Shown: positions 7,217-14,140 of the stretch, in pieces
How the letters are laid out: each line of letters opens with the position of its first letter
Numbering within the stretch: position 1 is the first letter of the stretch
Virus record (IMG/VR): IMGVR_UViG_3300044712_001076
Location: 1 to 25,087 of that record
Reading direction: 5' to 3' (one strand)
Origin: a virus
Length of the DNA stretch: 25,087 nt
The notes under the pieces: generated by a model
What the model was told of the DNA's origin: nothing
Databases searched by the model: none
The model's input: the letters and a program-made list of their open reading frames with translations, nothing else
Program-made: the position numbers and the translations under genes

Positions 7217-8606
7217 CGGACTCTGTGATATTTACACCAAGCCAAGGCAAGCTGTCATTGGCATGTCCTGCAAAGCCCTGTTTGGGCTGTATGACATTGT
7301 CCATTGTACGCTGATAAAATGTTCTAAGCAACTGTTTGGGATACTGCCCAACCCTCAAGTGCCACGGCAAGTTCAGTGCAAACTCTATAATCCGACGATG
7401 CATAAAAGGATTACGTGTTTCCCGACCCCAGTGGCCGCCCAGTCTGTCCAGTCCTGGTGCGTCAACACCTACCACTTGATACCAATAGTCCATGAGCAAT
7501 GTAGCAGGTCTGGGATCACCGTGGTAGCAATCCAAACACTGTTGCCATAGGCTATCGTGGTCATCTGTGCTGTAAGGGCTAGAGCATTGATCAGCAGAGT
7601 AGTCTATGGTTTGATAAACACCGTAACCACCAAACAGTTCATCAGCTGCCAGTCCTGTGAAAATAATTCGATTAGATGCATGCTGAGCCACCAACCATTT
7701 GCCCACATAACTCCAGGTCTGTGCAGGCATTTGAGTTTGTTCAATCAGTGATCTGTAGTGCTGTGCCCACTGTTGCGGATCCACAGAGATCTTTGTGCAG
7801 TTTAGCGAATCCACAATGGGGTCTTTGCCCACTATGTCTATGGCAATTTGTTCCATGCCTGCTGTGTGTTTGGCAATCAACTGACTGTCAATACCCCCAC
7901 TGTAACTCAAAGTAGCAGGCTGCTCAGGACGCATGCTGCCACACACATATTGCCACAGTTGTTCAAACTGAGTCACTGCTTGTTCAAGGTCAAGGTCCAG
8001 GGGCTCTGTGATCCAATCAAAGATGCTGTCGAGTTTTCTTACGGCTTGCCCATCTTTGTACATCATGCCCGGTTCGCAACGAGTGATACCACGCCAGGGC
8101 GTTTGACTGATCATAGTCCAACACTTGTTACGGTAGGGCACTGCCTGCGGCGCACAGTCAACATAGGCCAGTATTGCAGTGACTTCGCTGGCTACAATCA
8201 AGATGTCATCGTCCTGATAGTGATACAAACAACGTTCGCCCTGCGGATCTGCTGCATACAGCACAGTTTCAAAATCAGTCCATGCCCAAGCCCAGGGTCC
8301 TTCAAAGTACTGAAACTGTTTGGTATTTCTTGTCACAGCACGATGAACCAATTCAGTATCTGAACTGTAGTTTCCAAATCTACGATAGTTGTAGATCTCG
8401 CCGTTGTAACTTAGGAAATCATTGTGAGTTTGTTGGTAGTAGTCGTTGGTGCCTGTAATACGCAACACTGTTTGAGCAATGAACACTGTGTCACGATGTT
8501 GGTACCTAGTGAAATCAGGACCACGAGGTTCCAGGGTTTTCACTGCTGCCAAATGGCGCTCTAAAGCAATGGGCGCTGAGCTACGAACATACAATACACC
8601 GCACAT
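7152..8606 (-). CDS. asnB: asparagine synthase (glutamine-hydrolysing)
   Basis: 484 aa from ATG 8606. The start is set by MCGVLYV, which exposes Cys2 as the class II glutaminase nucleophile; a longer reading to 8639 is therefore rejected. Domain order: glutaminase with RGPDF, YNGEIYN (67-73) and SSDTE (81-85), then the synthetase domain with the PP-loop YSGGIDS (about 235-241) and TGLAADELFGGYG (317-329). The enzyme transfers ammonia from glutamine to an activated aspartate or related carboxylate. At 484 aa it is shorter than E. coli AsnB (554 aa). Its ATG overlaps the upstream TAA (TAATG), so it is coupled to the glycosyltransferase-like gene. Phage AsnB-like enzymes may amidate other substrates. 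Confidence 0.9.
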   Translation of the reverse strand: MCGVLYVRSSAPIALERHLAAVKTLEPRGPDFTRYQHRDTVFIAQTVLRITGTNDYYQQTHNDFLSYNGEIYNYRRFGNYSSDTELVHRAVTRNTKQFQYFEGPWAWAWTDFETVLYAADPQGERCLYHYQDDDILIVASEVTAILAYVDCAPQAVPYRNKCWTMISQTPWRGITRCEPGMMYKDGQAVRKLDSIFDWITEPLDLDLEQAVTQFEQLWQYVCGSMRPEQPATLSYSGGIDSQLIAKHTAGMEQIAIDIVGKDPIVDSLNCTKISVDPQQWAQHYRSLIEQTQMPAQTWSYVGKWLVAQHASNRIIFTGLAADELFGGYGVYQTIDYSADQCSSPYSTDDHDSLWQQCLDCYHGDPRPATLLMDYWYQVVGVDAPGLDRLGGHWGRETRNPFMHRRIIEFALNLPWHLRVGQYPKQLLRTFYQRTMDNVIQPKQGFAGHANDSLPWLGVNITESGDRYQDWKQIAQQTFSDYTTA

Positions 8607-9667
8607 TACTGTATGTGTTCCAGTACCTGCGGCCACCAACGTGCAAAATCTCTGGGCCAGTTGTAGCGCATGATGGCCAGCAGTTGTTGATTGTGTTCTG
8701 CTGCTTGTTCACAGCGTTGAGCCACTGAGTCAAAGTCTTGTGTTTCCAAAGACTGAACATTTTCTGTGGCTTCAAACAAGAAGTCTACCATCTTGTCGCC
8801 GTAGGCTGCTGTGCGATTTTCAATCATGGCATCGTAACGATGTGTCACTAGGTCTTGCAAGGTATCAAAGCCCAGGCTGTGCAAGCGAGCCACAGTGTTG
8901 CGTCCTGAATACAGTTGCCACGGCGCAGGCAAACACAAGGCTCTAAATGTTTTTTCGCTGAGTGCAATGGTGTTGTCTGCACTGTAGGTTTCCATCACAA
9001 TGTTTAGCCATGCCGAAGTGTGTGCCTGCTCTTGTGTGAGACTGTGATTCGCATAAGGCATGCGATCGCCAATCTTGCCGCGGATGTCGTTGTACACTGC
9101 GTGATATTGAGATTCTAATTCTTGATATTGATTGTCAAAGTTTTGTTTTAGACCTTGCGCAGTTTCATTATCTCCGCCCCAACGCCAACAGTTAAAGTTG
9201 ACATAATCTAAATCTGTGCCCAGATATTCACTGCGCATCATCAATTCCAAAAACATCAATAATCGTTTTGAATCTAGACGATTAATACCTAGAGTAAATC
9301 TACGCTGTGGCTTCCACGAATATTCAGGAACGTGAGCATATATTCCAAAAAACGAAGGCGGTAATTCACAAACTCGATATTGTGTGGGAGTTTGTACATG
9401 AGTATCTGTTATCACTGTGGTATTGCGATCGAATATGTAAGGTAATCCAACATCAAATCTTTCTGCACAGGTTGTGTAATCATCGACCAAACACACTACC
9501 ACAGTTTGATCTCCACGGCGCCATACTTTGTTTGAATCCGAAACACTGTGATAGCCCAGGCTTTTTAAACTGCTGCGAAAAAAATCCAACAGGGTATTTT
9601 CGTGCCAAATGCATTCACTTTGTTGGAAAATGTCTCCGGTGTAGATGTGATGATAGGGATCAGTCAT
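8606..9667 (-). CDS. glycosyltransferase-like conserved phage protein
   Basis: 353 aa, ATG 9667, first gene of the minus-strand operon. Residues about 230-290 contain LSEKTFRALCLPAPWQLYSG and LHSLGFDTLQDLVTHRYD, the same E-K-T ... G-F-D ... Y-D pattern as in the 4965-5942 protein. The central WRWGGDNETAQGL region is not recognised. The family is common in T4-like phages of aquatic bacteria and is often annotated as glycosyltransferase or hypothetical. Its stop overlaps the asnB start. Co-occurrence with asnB and a 2OG-oxygenase suggests a small modification pathway, but the substrate is unknown. Confidence 0.6.
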   Translation of the reverse strand: MTDPYHHIYTGDIFQQSECIWHENTLLDFFRSSLKSLGYHSVSDSNKVWRRGDQTVVVCLVDDYTTCAERFDVGLPYIFDRNTTVITDTHVQTPTQYRVCELPPSFFGIYAHVPEYSWKPQRRFTLGINRLDSKRLLMFLELMMRSEYLGTDLDYVNFNCWRWGGDNETAQGLKQNFDNQYQELESQYHAVYNDIRGKIGDRMPYANHSLTQEQAHTSAWLNIVMETYSADNTIALSEKTFRALCLPAPWQLYSGRNTVARLHSLGFDTLQDLVTHRYDAMIENRTAAYGDKMVDFLFEATENVQSLETQDFDSVAQRCEQAAEHNQQLLAIMRYNWPRDFARWWPQVLEHIQ

Positions 9668-9671
9668 GCAC

Positions 9672-9731
9672 GTACTTACCGTGGCGTTCTGCGGTTGACC
9701 GAAAATTCAAGTTTTGCTATACTGTAAGTAC
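9672..9731. repeat. 8-bp inverted repeat flanking a promoter
   Basis: GTACTTAC at 9672-9679 and GTAAGTAC at 9724-9731 are perfect inverted copies, placed on either side of the -35/-10 boxes at 9695-9723, the second copy lying across the expected transcription start. The spacing and position would suit a repressor that loops or covers the promoter, but no matching repressor is identified. Confidence 0.4.
9695..9723 (+). promoter_or_regulatory. sigma70-type promoter
   Basis: TTGACC (9695-9700), 17-base spacer, TATACT (9718-9723). It points at the gene starting at 9766 and lies in the divergent gap from the minus-strand cassette. The core is almost repeated at 10018-10046, indicating a phage early promoter type. 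Confidence 0.75.
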
Positions 9732-9765
9732 CGTTCCAGCTAACCCACCGAGAAAGGAGCTCAAA

Positions 9766-9969
9766 ATGCCCAGAATCGAAAAACCCCGTGGTTATCGTGT
9801 TTCATTAACTGAATATGAACGTGGTTGGGGACAAAAACCCTGGGACGATGTGTATTTCGATAATGAAGACGAAGCTCGGCAATATGCCCTAGATTATAAT
9901 CAAAAACACAATAACAAAGATTCGGTACCTGATTGGTACGTAGTTGCCCGTTACGAGGGCGCTGTTTAA
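9766..9969 (+). CDS. hypothetical protein, 67 aa
   Basis: Start chosen at ATG 9766 because AAAGGAG lies at 9753-9759 and the promoter at 9695-9723 reads into it; the frame is open upstream to 9307, but that part runs antisense to a real gene. The protein MPRIEKPRGYRVSLTEYERG is basic at the N-terminus and acidic in the middle (VYFDNEDEARQYALDYN), a small alpha/beta fold with a 'DEARQYALDYN' helix. It is closed by a strong terminator and so forms a single-gene early unit. Function unknown; such early phage genes often affect host takeover. Confidence 0.78.
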   Translation: MPRIEKPRGYRVSLTEYERGWGQKPWDDVYFDNEDEARQYALDYNQKHNNKDSVPDWYVVARYEGAV

Positions 9970-9972
9970 CTC

Positions 9973-10013
9973 AAAAGTAGTACTAGAGTTGTAATACTCT
10001 AGTACTACTTTTT
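9973..10013 (+). terminator. rho-independent terminator
   Basis: A perfect 17-bp stem (9973-9989 with 9996-10012), 6-base loop TGTAAT, and a run of five T at the 3' side. It separates the 67-aa gene from the next promoter. The stem has A and T tails on both sides, so it may work in both directions. Confidence 0.85.
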
Positions 10014-10017
10014 ACGG

Positions 10018-10046
10018 TTGCACCGAAATTCGTGTTTTGCTATAAT
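10018..10046 (+). promoter_or_regulatory. sigma70-type promoter, start codon at predicted transcription start
   Basis: TTGCAC (10018-10023), 17-base spacer, TATAAT (10041-10046). The sequence between CGGTTG and GCTATA is nearly the same as in the promoter at 9695-9723. The predicted start of transcription (about 10053) coincides with ATGATG, so the downstream mRNA may be leaderless. Confidence 0.78.
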
Positions 10047-10052
10047 AATAAC

Positions 10053-10391
10053 ATGATGAAGCAACAAGTGACCCGCAAGAAGCGCACCGATCGTACCCAC
10101 ATCATTTACATGATTGAGTCGGGTACAGACTTCTACGTCGGTGTCACCGCCAAGACTGAGAGCACTGTGAAGAAGTCAGTTATGACCCGTTGCCGCAAGC
10201 ATCTGTATCGTAGCCGTAGCGAAGACAAATCGTGGGCACTGTACGAAGCCCTGCGCGAGCGTGGTGTTGGTGCTTTCACTGTGCGTGTTGTAGATGTAAT
10301 CCGTGGCAAGAGCCAAGCTCACGCCGCTGAACGTGAGTTGATCCGTCAACTTCGCCCCAACCTCAACACTGATGTTCGTGGTGTTTTTTAA
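10053..10391 (+). CDS. GIY-YIG nuclease-domain protein
   Basis: 112 aa from ATG 10053 (ATGATG; 10056 is an alternative). The frame is open further upstream to 10032, but that would place the start inside the promoter. GIY-YIG features: IIYMI at 17-21 as the 'GIY' element, DFYVGVT at 26-32 as 'YIG', basic RCRKHLYR (46-53), and a catalytic-type Glu in HAAERELIRQLRPNLN. It is a single domain without an obvious DNA-binding extension, unlike homing endonucleases. It could nick DNA during host genome degradation or repair; this is inference. First gene of the long small-gene operon. Confidence 0.78.
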   Translation: MMKQQVTRKKRTDRTHIIYMIESGTDFYVGVTAKTESTVKKSVMTRCRKHLYRSRSEDKSWALYEALRERGVGAFTVRVVDVIRGKSQAHAAERELIRQLRPNLNTDVRGVF

Positions 10392-10406
10392 TCAAAGGAG
10401 ACTACC

Positions 10407-10550
10407 ATGCGTAGCTATCGAGTTCGTGTGTTCTTGAATGAAAGTCGTTGGAACGACATTGTGATCACTGCTGAAACTTCGTTTGACGCAGAGAGCCTTG
10501 GCCGCGGTCAAAGTCCTGTGGGCAAAGCAATTTACCTAGGCGAGGCCTAA
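10407..10550 (+). CDS. hypothetical protein, 47 aa
   Basis: Short gene with an excellent AAAGGAG site at 10395-10400 and ATG 10407. The product starts MRSYRVRVFLNESRWNDIVI and continues TAETSFDAESLGRGQSPVGK, a strand-strand-helix pattern of a small phage protein ('vrvFlnesrw...v.AeTsf.Ae'). It ends two bases before the next ATG arrangement (TAAATG at 10548-10553). No function is recognised. Confidence 0.75.
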   Translation: MRSYRVRVFLNESRWNDIVITAETSFDAESLGRGQSPVGKAIYLGEA

Positions 10551-10823
10551 ATGAGCTTGCCAAAAACTGTGACCATGACTCGTGGTGGCGGCCGCTTTTG
10601 GCGTGCCCAGATAGTCAGCTTGGTGCTGACTTACGGTGTGTTGTTTCTGCCTGTTGTAATTGCACTGATACTGGCAGTGATCAATCCGTTTTGGTTCCGC
10701 GATCGTTTTTTCAATTGGGTTGAGCGCACAGTTAATCGTGTGAGCATCTGGCGCAACCGAATCACTTATAGAATTTATCTGGGCACTGACCCTGAAATGT
10801 GGCATGCCCTTCGAGGTGACTGA
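10551..10823 (+). CDS. small membrane protein, 90 aa
   Basis: ATG directly after the upstream TAA. Residues about 20-45 (IVSLVLTYGVLFLPVVIALI and following) form one long or two short transmembrane segments; the flanks are basic (RFWRAQ before, RDRFFNWVERTVNRV after), suggesting an inner-membrane protein with the C-terminus in the cytoplasm. Small early phage membrane proteins can block superinfection or alter host membranes, but nothing here shows which. Overlaps the next gene by TGATG. Confidence 0.75.
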   Translation: MSLPKTVTMTRGGGRFWRAQIVSLVLTYGVLFLPVVIALILAVINPFWFRDRFFNWVERTVNRVSIWRNRITYRIYLGTDPEMWHALRGD

Positions 10824-11173
10824 TGAGCAAGCGTAAAATTGTAAATGTAAAAATTGGTACTGAGTCGTTTTACGACATGCTGGACCGAATGACCCCAGCT
10901 GAAGTCATTGAACGCATGAAGGAACTGCAAGCAGGATACCCCGATCGTCATGTTTACTTCAATCTTAGTCCTTACGGCTACGATGGCGGCCTGGATCTCG
11001 AACTGTGGGAATGCCGCGAAGAAACTGACAAAGAATACGAAAAGCGTATTGCCGAAGAAAAGAAAGAACGCGACCGTAAGCGAGCTGCCGCAAAGGCTAA
11101 GAAAGACAAGGAATATGCTGAGTATGAACGGCTGAAGAAGAAGTTCGGCGACATTAGCTACCTTGATAAGTGA
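10823..11173 (+). CDS. hypothetical protein with C-terminal coiled coil, 116 aa
   Basis: Starts in the TGATG overlap. Residues 1-66 form a mixed domain (KIVNVKIGTESFYDMLDRM, then VYFNLSPYGYDGG, a 'D-L-E-L-W' strand). Residues 68-108 are highly charged with K/R and E repeats (EKRIAEEKKERDRKRAAAKA) and should form a long coiled coil. The N-terminal part resembles small phage proteins with a 'yfn.spyGyDgg..LeL' pattern. Function unknown. Confidence 0.78.
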   Translation: MSKRKIVNVKIGTESFYDMLDRMTPAEVIERMKELQAGYPDRHVYFNLSPYGYDGGLDLELWECREETDKEYEKRIAEEKKERDRKRAAAKAKKDKEYAEYERLKKKFGDISYLDK

Positions 11174-11181
11174 GATTAAAA

Positions 11182-11910
11182 ATGAGTCAAATTATTTGCT
11201 GGAAGAGCGACGAGGATGGCAAGATCTTCGAGGACAAATCAAAGTATCAAGCCCACCTACGCAAGTTGGCTCGCCATCGTCTTGCTCAAAAGAAACTGAA
11301 GATCGCCGAAGCTGCGAAAGATGCTGCCTGGGCTGAACTGTATGAGCGTGAGCAAAGCATTGATGATTGGTGTCAAATGGTCATTGACAATCAGCACTTG
11401 TTCTGGGCCGAGGCCGCCGAAGGTGATCCATACGATTGGGAACAAGTTGGTAAGAAAGTTGGCCGCGGCAAAAATGCACAGGTCATGCCCATGCCACGAG
11501 TGCTGAAAATCACTCACAAACTGCGTTGGAGCGACATGGTCAGTAACAGTCACTCATGTCCTGTGGGTGGTGTGCAGTGCTGGTCAAGTCGCGAAGCCGA
11601 AGATGGGCGCCCGCGTGGGTATCCGGGCTGGACTGGTCAGATTGAATGGCTGGTTGAGTGGCCCCAAGAGTTTGACTATGTTTACCTTGGCAGCGACCTG
11701 TTCAGCCGGGGCACATTCCAAAGCGGGCGCCAACGTGCTCACACTGGCAGTGGCGGCGGCGGTGGCGGACACTTCAACAAAGAGTTCAACACTTGGTGTC
11801 AGCGTCCATACTATGACTTCCGCATCTATGCGTCAGACTGGCCAGGAATGGCTCGCTACTATGAGAAGCGCCGCATGTGGAAAACACTGGCTCAACAGGA
11901 GTTTGCATGA
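11182..11910 (+). CDS. conserved phage hypothetical protein, 242 aa
   Basis: ATG 11182 preferred; a GTG at 11170 would add four residues. The N-terminus IICWKSDEDGKIFEDKSKY followed by HLRKLARHRL looks like a degenerate C2H2-type finger that starts a phage hypothetical family. Residues 30-60 are helical and charged. A glycine run (SGGGGGG near residue 195) separates the last segment, which is rich in aromatic residues (RPYYDFRIYASDWPGMARYY). No enzyme motif was found. ATGA overlap with the next gene. Confidence 0.78.
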   Translation: MSQIICWKSDEDGKIFEDKSKYQAHLRKLARHRLAQKKLKIAEAAKDAAWAELYEREQSIDDWCQMVIDNQHLFWAEAAEGDPYDWEQVGKKVGRGKNAQVMPMPRVLKITHKLRWSDMVSNSHSCPVGGVQCWSSREAEDGRPRGYPGWTGQIEWLVEWPQEFDYVYLGSDLFSRGTFQSGRQRAHTGSGGGGGGHFNKEFNTWCQRPYYDFRIYASDWPGMARYYEKRRMWKTLAQQEFA

Positions 11911-12191
11911 AAAGCCACTGGGACTTTGTTGAGCCATTGCCCTGGAGCGAAGCCAGTACCAGTCAAGGCATTGTATTCATCCGAGATCTCAACGGTGCTC
12001 GCAGTGTGACCAACGATGCTGAAAACGTGCTGGCATTCATCAACCAACTCTGGCCCGGGCGGCGCCTGGTATATCAGGACAGCGAAGGAGAGTGGGCTGA
12101 GATTGTGTGGGATCCACTAGTCGAAGGCTTGGCAAGATTTCGCGCCTGGCACGGTGTAGTATGGGATCAACTTTCGAGGATAGAATCATGA
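11907..12191 (+). CDS. hypothetical protein, 94 aa
   Basis: Start at ATG 11907 in an ATGA overlap, with CAGGAG nine bases upstream; a longer open frame to 11877 is antecedent noise. The protein begins MKSHWDFVEPLPWSEASTSQ and shows GIVFIRDLNGARSVTNDAENVL, an alpha/beta pattern reminiscent of conserved small phage proteins. Acidic C-terminal half. Function unknown. Confidence 0.74.
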   Translation: MKSHWDFVEPLPWSEASTSQGIVFIRDLNGARSVTNDAENVLAFINQLWPGRRLVYQDSEGEWAEIVWDPLVEGLARFRAWHGVVWDQLSRIES

Positions 12192-12412
12192 ACCAACGAA
12201 TTCAAGAACTGATTAGGCAAAGTGCTGTTCCTGCCGATCAAGCTAAAGACTATGCTCTTTCCAATAGCCTGATCGAGCCCACAGAAAAACTGGATGTGGC
12301 CAAGTTCGCTGAGTTGATTGTCAAGGAATGTATGAATGTGTTGCATGACAATGAATTGTGGAATCGTCATATCAGTCATGTGTTGAAAGAACATTTCGGG
12401 GTTGAACAATGA
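12188..12412 (+). CDS. small helical phage protein, 74 aa (related to 12583-12774)
   Basis: ATG 12188 lies in an ATGA overlap with GAGGAT upstream. MNQRIQELIRQSAVP, then KFAELIVKECMNVLHDNELW and HVLKEHFGVEQ. This pattern (MN-RI-EL ... KFAELIV-EC ... I--HFG) is a widespread family of short phage proteins of unknown function. The 63-aa protein at 12583-12774 has the same plan (FGELILQECIAIAED ... RFAFGLD), so the two look like tandem paralogues. Confidence 0.78.
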   Translation: MNQRIQELIRQSAVPADQAKDYALSNSLIEPTEKLDVAKFAELIVKECMNVLHDNELWNRHISHVLKEHFGVEQ

Positions 12413-12579
12413 AAATTGTGTACGAAGTGATTATGATTGATGGTCATTGCCCGAGTGAAACCTGTAGTTTGGGAATCTATTCAACTCGGGAAGCCGCAGA
12501 GGTTACAATTGAAAAAGAAAGTGTTCAATATAGTGACCACATGATTTTTGAGATTGAAGAAAAGTATCTTCGGAGTTAA
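12409..12579 (+). CDS. hypothetical protein, 56 aa
   Basis: Short gene with ATG in an ATGA overlap at 12409 and TAA at 12577. The product MKIVYEVIMIDGHCPSETCS continues LGIYSTREAAEVTIEKES and ends FEIEEKYLRS, a strand-loop-strand-helix-strand pattern shared with the 79-aa protein at 1322-1561 (both have a 'yxTREEAe' helix). Such small domains recur in T4-like phages; no function is known. Confidence 0.7.
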   Translation: MKIVYEVIMIDGHCPSETCSLGIYSTREAAEVTIEKESVQYSDHMIFEIEEKYLRS

Positions 12580-12582
12580 AGA

Positions 12583-12774
12583 ATGAACGAAAAATTTAAA
12601 CAATTTAGTTTGGAAGCCGGTGGTAGTCATTACCCCACCATCAATCCCCAACTGCAACAACGGTTTGGGGAATTGATTCTGCAGGAGTGCATTGCCATTG
12701 CTGAAGACACACGCTATGACGGCAAAGTTGTTGCCGAACGTATTCGATTTGCATTTGGACTTGATCGTGAGTGA
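12583..12774 (+). CDS. small helical phage protein, 63 aa (related to 12188-12412)
   Basis: Starts MNEKFKQFSLEAGGSHYPTI and has QQRFGELILQECIAIAED followed by VVAERIRFAFGLD. It shares the F-ELI--EC core with the 12188-12412 product and appears to be a diverged tandem copy, separated by the 56-aa gene. Function unknown. Confidence 0.75.
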   Translation: MNEKFKQFSLEAGGSHYPTINPQLQQRFGELILQECIAIAEDTRYDGKVVAERIRFAFGLDRE

Positions 12775-12964
12775 CGAACAGCAGATTCTGGGCTACACCC
12801 TGGAGCCCATCTACCCAACACCTCCGGGATACATTACCACACATGCATTCATTTTGTGCTCCAGTTGCGGCAGTGCCGTTTCTAGCTCCGGCGGGCCCAA
12901 GTACAATGCTGTGTGTTTGAAGTGCGTGGAACGACTGGACTTGATCAACAAGTTGAAACGATGA
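12767..12964 (+). CDS. zinc-ribbon-like hypothetical protein, 65 aa
   Basis: GTG 12767 is preferred because it overlaps the upstream TGA in the same coupled style as its neighbours; ATGs at 12692 and 12716 would lie deep in the previous gene. The product has two CxxC knuckles, CSSCGSAV and VCLKCVERL, about 18 residues apart, a zinc-ribbon layout. Such small proteins may bind nucleic acid or protein partners. ATGA overlap with the next gene. Confidence 0.68.
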   Translation: MSDEQQILGYTLEPIYPTPPGYITTHAFILCSSCGSAVSSSGGPKYNAVCLKCVERLDLINKLKR

Positions 12965-13164
12965 CTTACATTTTAATGATTTGGACAGTGGTTGGTTTTG
13001 CGGGCATGAGCCATAGTACTGCTACTAAAATGGATTGGCGGCCGCTTGGTGAGTTTCATCAAGATAACTGGGAACGAAAATACGATGCCAAGCAAATGTG
13101 CGAACGAGCTGCTAGAGAACTTGCATTGAAATCTGACGCATATCGTTGCGTGAGATCACGATGA
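12961..13164 (+). CDS. hypothetical protein with hydrophobic N-terminus, 67 aa
   Basis: ATG 12961 overlaps the preceding TGA. The first 16 residues (MTYILMIWTVVGFAGM) are hydrophobic and could be a signal anchor, although they lack a positively charged n-region. The rest is soluble, with KYDAKQMCERAARELALKS helix and a single pair of cysteines. A secreted or membrane-anchored small protein is possible. It ends in another ATGA overlap. Confidence 0.68.
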   Translation: MTYILMIWTVVGFAGMSHSTATKMDWRPLGEFHQDNWERKYDAKQMCERAARELALKSDAYRCVRSR

Positions 13165-13355
13165 CTCCAGTGCCAATTCCAAGGAACTACGGCAGTCTTG
13201 AAGACCTGAGCATTTGGCTGCAAAAACACATGCCGCATGAATATCACATCGATGGCGGAGCACGTTGGGTGATTGTCAGCGGATATTCAGACTGGCATAT
13301 TACCTTTGCTCGCGACCATGACGCAACTCTTTTCAATTTAAAATGGCCACATTAA
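13161..13355 (+). CDS. hypothetical protein, 64 aa
   Basis: ATG 13161 in an ATGA overlap. MTPVPIPRNYGSLEDLSIWL is followed by two strands, ARWVIVSGYSDWHITFA, and an acidic tail. No recognisable motif. It overlaps the next gene by 13 bases, keeping the pattern of a single co-translated series of small genes. Confidence 0.68.
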   Translation: MTPVPIPRNYGSLEDLSIWLQKHMPHEYHIDGGARWVIVSGYSDWHITFARDHDATLFNLKWPH

Positions 13356-13615
13356 CCTACTACAAAATTCGTCGCAAGAGCAATCCCGAACTGTTTCGCA
13401 TGGCCAATGGCGCATGGAACAAATCGGGCAAAGTGTATGACACCTTGGGCAAACTTCGTGCTACAATTACATATAACATGAACAGTTCCAGCGAATACAC
13501 TCGCAAGGAAGTTCAGGATTGGGAATTTGTAGAATTTGAAGTCACTGTCAAAGAAGTCAAGCAACTGTTTGATGTTGTCGACAAGAAGAAAATTTTTGAA
13601 CTGTTGAAGCAATGA
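13343..13615 (+). CDS. hypothetical protein, 90 aa
   Basis: MATLTYYKIRRKSNPELFRM begins a family-like pattern (YKIR-K--PELFR-A-G-WN--GK-YDTLGKLR) that I associate with small phage proteins describing single-strand or peptide binding, but no function is established. The C-terminal part WEFVEFEVTVKEVKQLFDVV is strand then helix. ATGATG at its end starts the next gene. Confidence 0.73.
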   Translation: MATLTYYKIRRKSNPELFRMANGAWNKSGKVYDTLGKLRATITYNMNSSSEYTRKEVQDWEFVEFEVTVKEVKQLFDVVDKKKIFELLKQ

Positions 13616-13842
13616 TGGAATACGACTTTGAATTCAACACTGCGCCTATGCATCTGCCCTGTGGCGGTGTAGCGTATTTTGACGAGAGCTCGGGTATTGG
13701 TTATCGATGTGAACATTGCATGGCTGTGGTAGGTAGCATAGGCCAACCACAACGGTGCAAAGACGAAGAAAACAAATACAAAAACTGGGAAAAGCTCGGC
13801 GGCAAAGGTTGGGACTACAGAGAAGGAGTACCCATTGAATAA
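13612..13842 (+). CDS. zinc-finger-like hypothetical protein, 76 aa
   Basis: ATGATG at 13612-13617 gives two possible starts one codon apart; the first overlaps the TGA of the upstream gene. HLPCGGVAYFDESSGIGYRC and EHCMAVVG supply one C-G-G and one C-x-x-C knuckle, compatible with a small zinc-binding ribbon. The last 30 residues are charged and aromatic (NKYKNWEKLGGKGWDYREG). Function unknown. Confidence 0.72.
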   Translation: MMEYDFEFNTAPMHLPCGGVAYFDESSGIGYRCEHCMAVVGSIGQPQRCKDEENKYKNWEKLGGKGWDYREGVPIE

Positions 13843-14140
13843 GTTTAGACCACAAGATATCAGCAAGCGTTATATCATAAAAGAACGCCTGCGCACTGGA
13901 CGTTCAGACAACTACAACTGGCAGAGCCGTGTGAAGTGGTATCCTGCTGGTTACAGATTGAACAAGAAAACAATCTCCTACCAATTTAGCAAACTACACT
14001 ACCTTGCCTGCCATGCCCCCGAACCTGTTCAACAGCGTTGGCGTGTGCCTTATGCAAATTTTATGGCCCAACACTTTGGCAACGCCGGTTGTGCAAGTAT
14101 GCGTTATCTCAATACTTGGAGCTGTCATTCGTGGCTGTGA
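13835..14140 (+). CDS. hypothetical protein, 101 aa, TTG start
   Basis: The only sensible start is TTG 13835, with GAAGGAG eight bases upstream (13822-13828) and an 8-base overlap with the preceding gene. The protein is basic and aromatic: FRPQDISKRYIIKERLRTGR, then VKWYPAGYRLNKK. I see no conserved motif beyond a general nucleic-acid-binding look. It ends in a GTGA overlap. Confidence 0.65.
   Translation: MNKFRPQDISKRYIIKERLRTGRSDNYNWQSRVKWYPAGYRLNKKTISYQFSKLHYLACHAPEPVQQRWRVPYANFMAQHFGNAGCASMRYLNTWSCHSWL

Noticed and set aside
7122-8363. Several plus-strand open frames opposite asnB
   Set aside because: They are rich in Cys and His with no family pattern and lie opposite a gene with clear catalytic motifs.
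9307-9765. Upstream open extension of the plus-strand frame of the 67-aa gene
   Set aside because: It runs antisense inside the glycosyltransferase-like gene, precedes the promoter at 9695-9723, and the strong ribosome binding site points to ATG 9766.
11877-11906. Longer start of the 94-aa gene
   Set aside because: The ATGA overlap at 11907 with CAGGAG upstream fits the pattern of the operon.
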